Of a stretch of 64,000 bases of DNA, positions 63,107 through 64,000 are shown piece by piece. The notes below the pieces were generated by a model that did no database searches, was not told where the DNA came from, and was given only the letters and a program-made list of their open reading frames with translations. Position numbers and translations under genes: made by a program. Origin of the DNA: Bacteroidota bacterium. GTDB taxonomy: Bacteria > Bacteroidota > Bacteroidia > Chitinophagales > Chitinophagaceae. The first letter of the stretch is position 1, and each line of letters begins with the position of its first letter. The DNA is taken from assembly GCA_018266455.1 (NCBI GenBank), contig JAFEAJ010000014.1:1-64000 (forward strand), written 5' to 3'.

Positions 63107-64000
63107 ATGCAAACACATAAACGGCCGCCCGCTTCACTACTGTTCATTTTCGGAGGGAGCGGCGATTTGAATTACAGGAAACTTACACCTGCGCTCTACA
63201 ATTTATTTATTGATGAGTGGATACCTGAGAAATTCGATATTGTAGGCATTGGAAGGTCTGCTTTTACTGATGAAAGCTATCGTGCCAAATTGTTGGATGG
63301 CATCCAACAATTCAGCAGAAGGAAAGAAGAGCAGAATGGGAAATGGCAGGAATTTTCCAGGCACATTTCCTACCTCCAAATGGATGCCGAAAACGAAGAC
63401 GAGTATAAAAAAATAGCAGATATCGTCAAAACAAAGGAACAGGAATTTGGCAGCCACCCCAATGTTATTTTTTATATGGCTGTTGCTCCACAGCTCGTTC
63501 CTGACATTGCCAAAAAACTTGGCCCCTTGAATATTTGTGCAGACACAAAATGTACCCGGATTGTTGTGGAAAAACCTTTCGGCCACGATTTACAAAGCGC
63601 ACATGAGCTCAATAAACTTTTGATGAGCATGTTCGATGAAGCACAGATATATCGCATTGACCATTATCTCGGCAAAGAAACAGTACAGAATATATTGGCG
63701 CTGCGATTTGCCAATGCGCTTTTCGAGCCTATCTGGAACAAAAATTATATTGATCATGTCCAAATTACTGCTGCTGAAACGGTGGGTGTTGAGGGCCGGG
63801 GGGGTTACTATGAGACCAGCGGCGCCCTGCGCGATATGGTGCAGAACCATATCCTCCAATTGATCTGTATGGTTGCCATGGAAGCGCCTGTTAGTTTTGA
63901 TGCCGATGAAATCAGGAATAAAAAAGTGGATGTACTGAATGCCATCAGGAAAATCACAAAAGAGGATGCCCATATTTATGCAGTGCGGGGCCAATACAGC
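63107..64000 (+). CDS. zwf: Glucose-6-phosphate 1-dehydrogenase, C-terminus cut by the window
   Basis: About 298 residues are visible before the right edge; the family is about 490-510 long. Oxidises glucose 6-phosphate to the lactone with NADP. Coenzyme motif LLFIFGGSGDLNYRKLTPAL, VVEKPFGHDL, and the active-site signature YRIDHYLGKETVQNIL (His nearby as base), followed by IWNKNYIDHVQITAAET. The start is the ATG at 63107. It forms an operon with gnd. Confidence 0.96.
   Translation, partial: MQTHKRPPASLLFIFGGSGDLNYRKLTPALYNLFIDEWIPEKFDIVGIGRSAFTDESYRAKLLDGIQQFSRRKEEQNGKWQEFSRHISYLQMDAENEDEYKKIADIVKTKEQEFGSHPNVIFYMAVAPQLVPDIAKKLGPLNICADTKCTRIVVEKPFGHDLQSAHELNKLLMSMFDEAQIYRIDHYLGKETVQNILALRFANALFEPIWNKNYIDHVQITAAETVGVEGRGGYYETSGALRDMVQNHILQLICMVAMEAPVSFDADEIRNKKVDVLNAIRKITKEDAHIYAVRGQYS

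Noticed and set aside
1..64000. CRISPR arrays, insertion sequences, prophage or rRNA
   Set aside because: No regularly spaced repeats, transposase, integrase, phage structural genes or rRNA were seen on either strand.

Overview
The window reads as an ordinary chromosomal segment of a Bacteroidota bacterium, most likely Chitinophagaceae or a close relative (inference, since no rRNA is present). The evidence is: two secreted proteins with type IX secretion (T9SS) C-terminal sorting domains, an S46 (DPP7-type) peptidase, a UpxY-type NusG paralogue heading an exopolysaccharide operon, -7 boxes of the TAnnTTTG type before many genes, almost no Shine-Dalgarno sequences, and moderate GC content. Genes are densely packed on both strands in short operons. 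I saw no insertion sequence, prophage, integrase, CRISPR array or rRNA operon; the only RNA gene is a tRNA-Arg.

Layout. 1-1702 (minus): start of an exopolysaccharide operon (UpxY-like antiterminator, Wza-like lipoprotein, truncated Wzc-like protein) behind a long leader with a terminator-like hairpin. 2125-7095: NagX-like acyltransferase, MFS transporter, glucuronate isomerase, tRNA-Arg, TPR membrane protein. 7107-9484: NtrC-type regulator, HPt protein and receiver protein with no histidine kinase. 9722-21426: housekeeping and repair genes (UvrD-like helicase with a C-terminal Fe-S nuclease, RecR, AlkA-type glycosylase, MnmD, CoaX, LptC), with a minus-strand operon of two glycosyltransferases and MeaB. 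21415-34115: fasciclin lipoprotein, CysS, an EEP-family protein, an active plus an inactive-looking rhomboid, RlmD, a thioredoxin-like protein with a double-parvulin PPIase, MetF, LptB. 34356-47238: TypA, a second NagX-like acyltransferase, FabH, a lipid-kinase-like protein, a membrane-embedded patatin, heme A synthase, a TsdA-like dihaem cytochrome, Obg. 47345-53813: DPP7-like peptidase, collagen-like lipoprotein, YccF, an RRM protein, a TetA-like transporter, a Gfo/Idh/MocA oxidoreductase. 53984-61415: three small dihaem cytochromes interleaved with two large T9SS-secreted beta-propeller proteins. 61675-64000: gnd and zwf of the oxidative pentose phosphate pathway, zwf cut by the window edge.

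The best candidate for an undescribed system is 53984-61415. A two-gene unit (cytochrome on plus, propeller on minus, convergent) occurs twice in tandem, with a third cytochrome in front. Both propeller genes have the same 13-base motif containing a -7 box upstream. The propellers resemble PQQ-repeat proteins but lack the vicinal cysteine pair of classical PQQ dehydrogenases. A cell-surface or periplasmic redox role is a hypothesis only. Other points of interest are the hairpin in the UpxY leader, the rhomboid/pseudorhomboid pair and the membrane-fused patatin.
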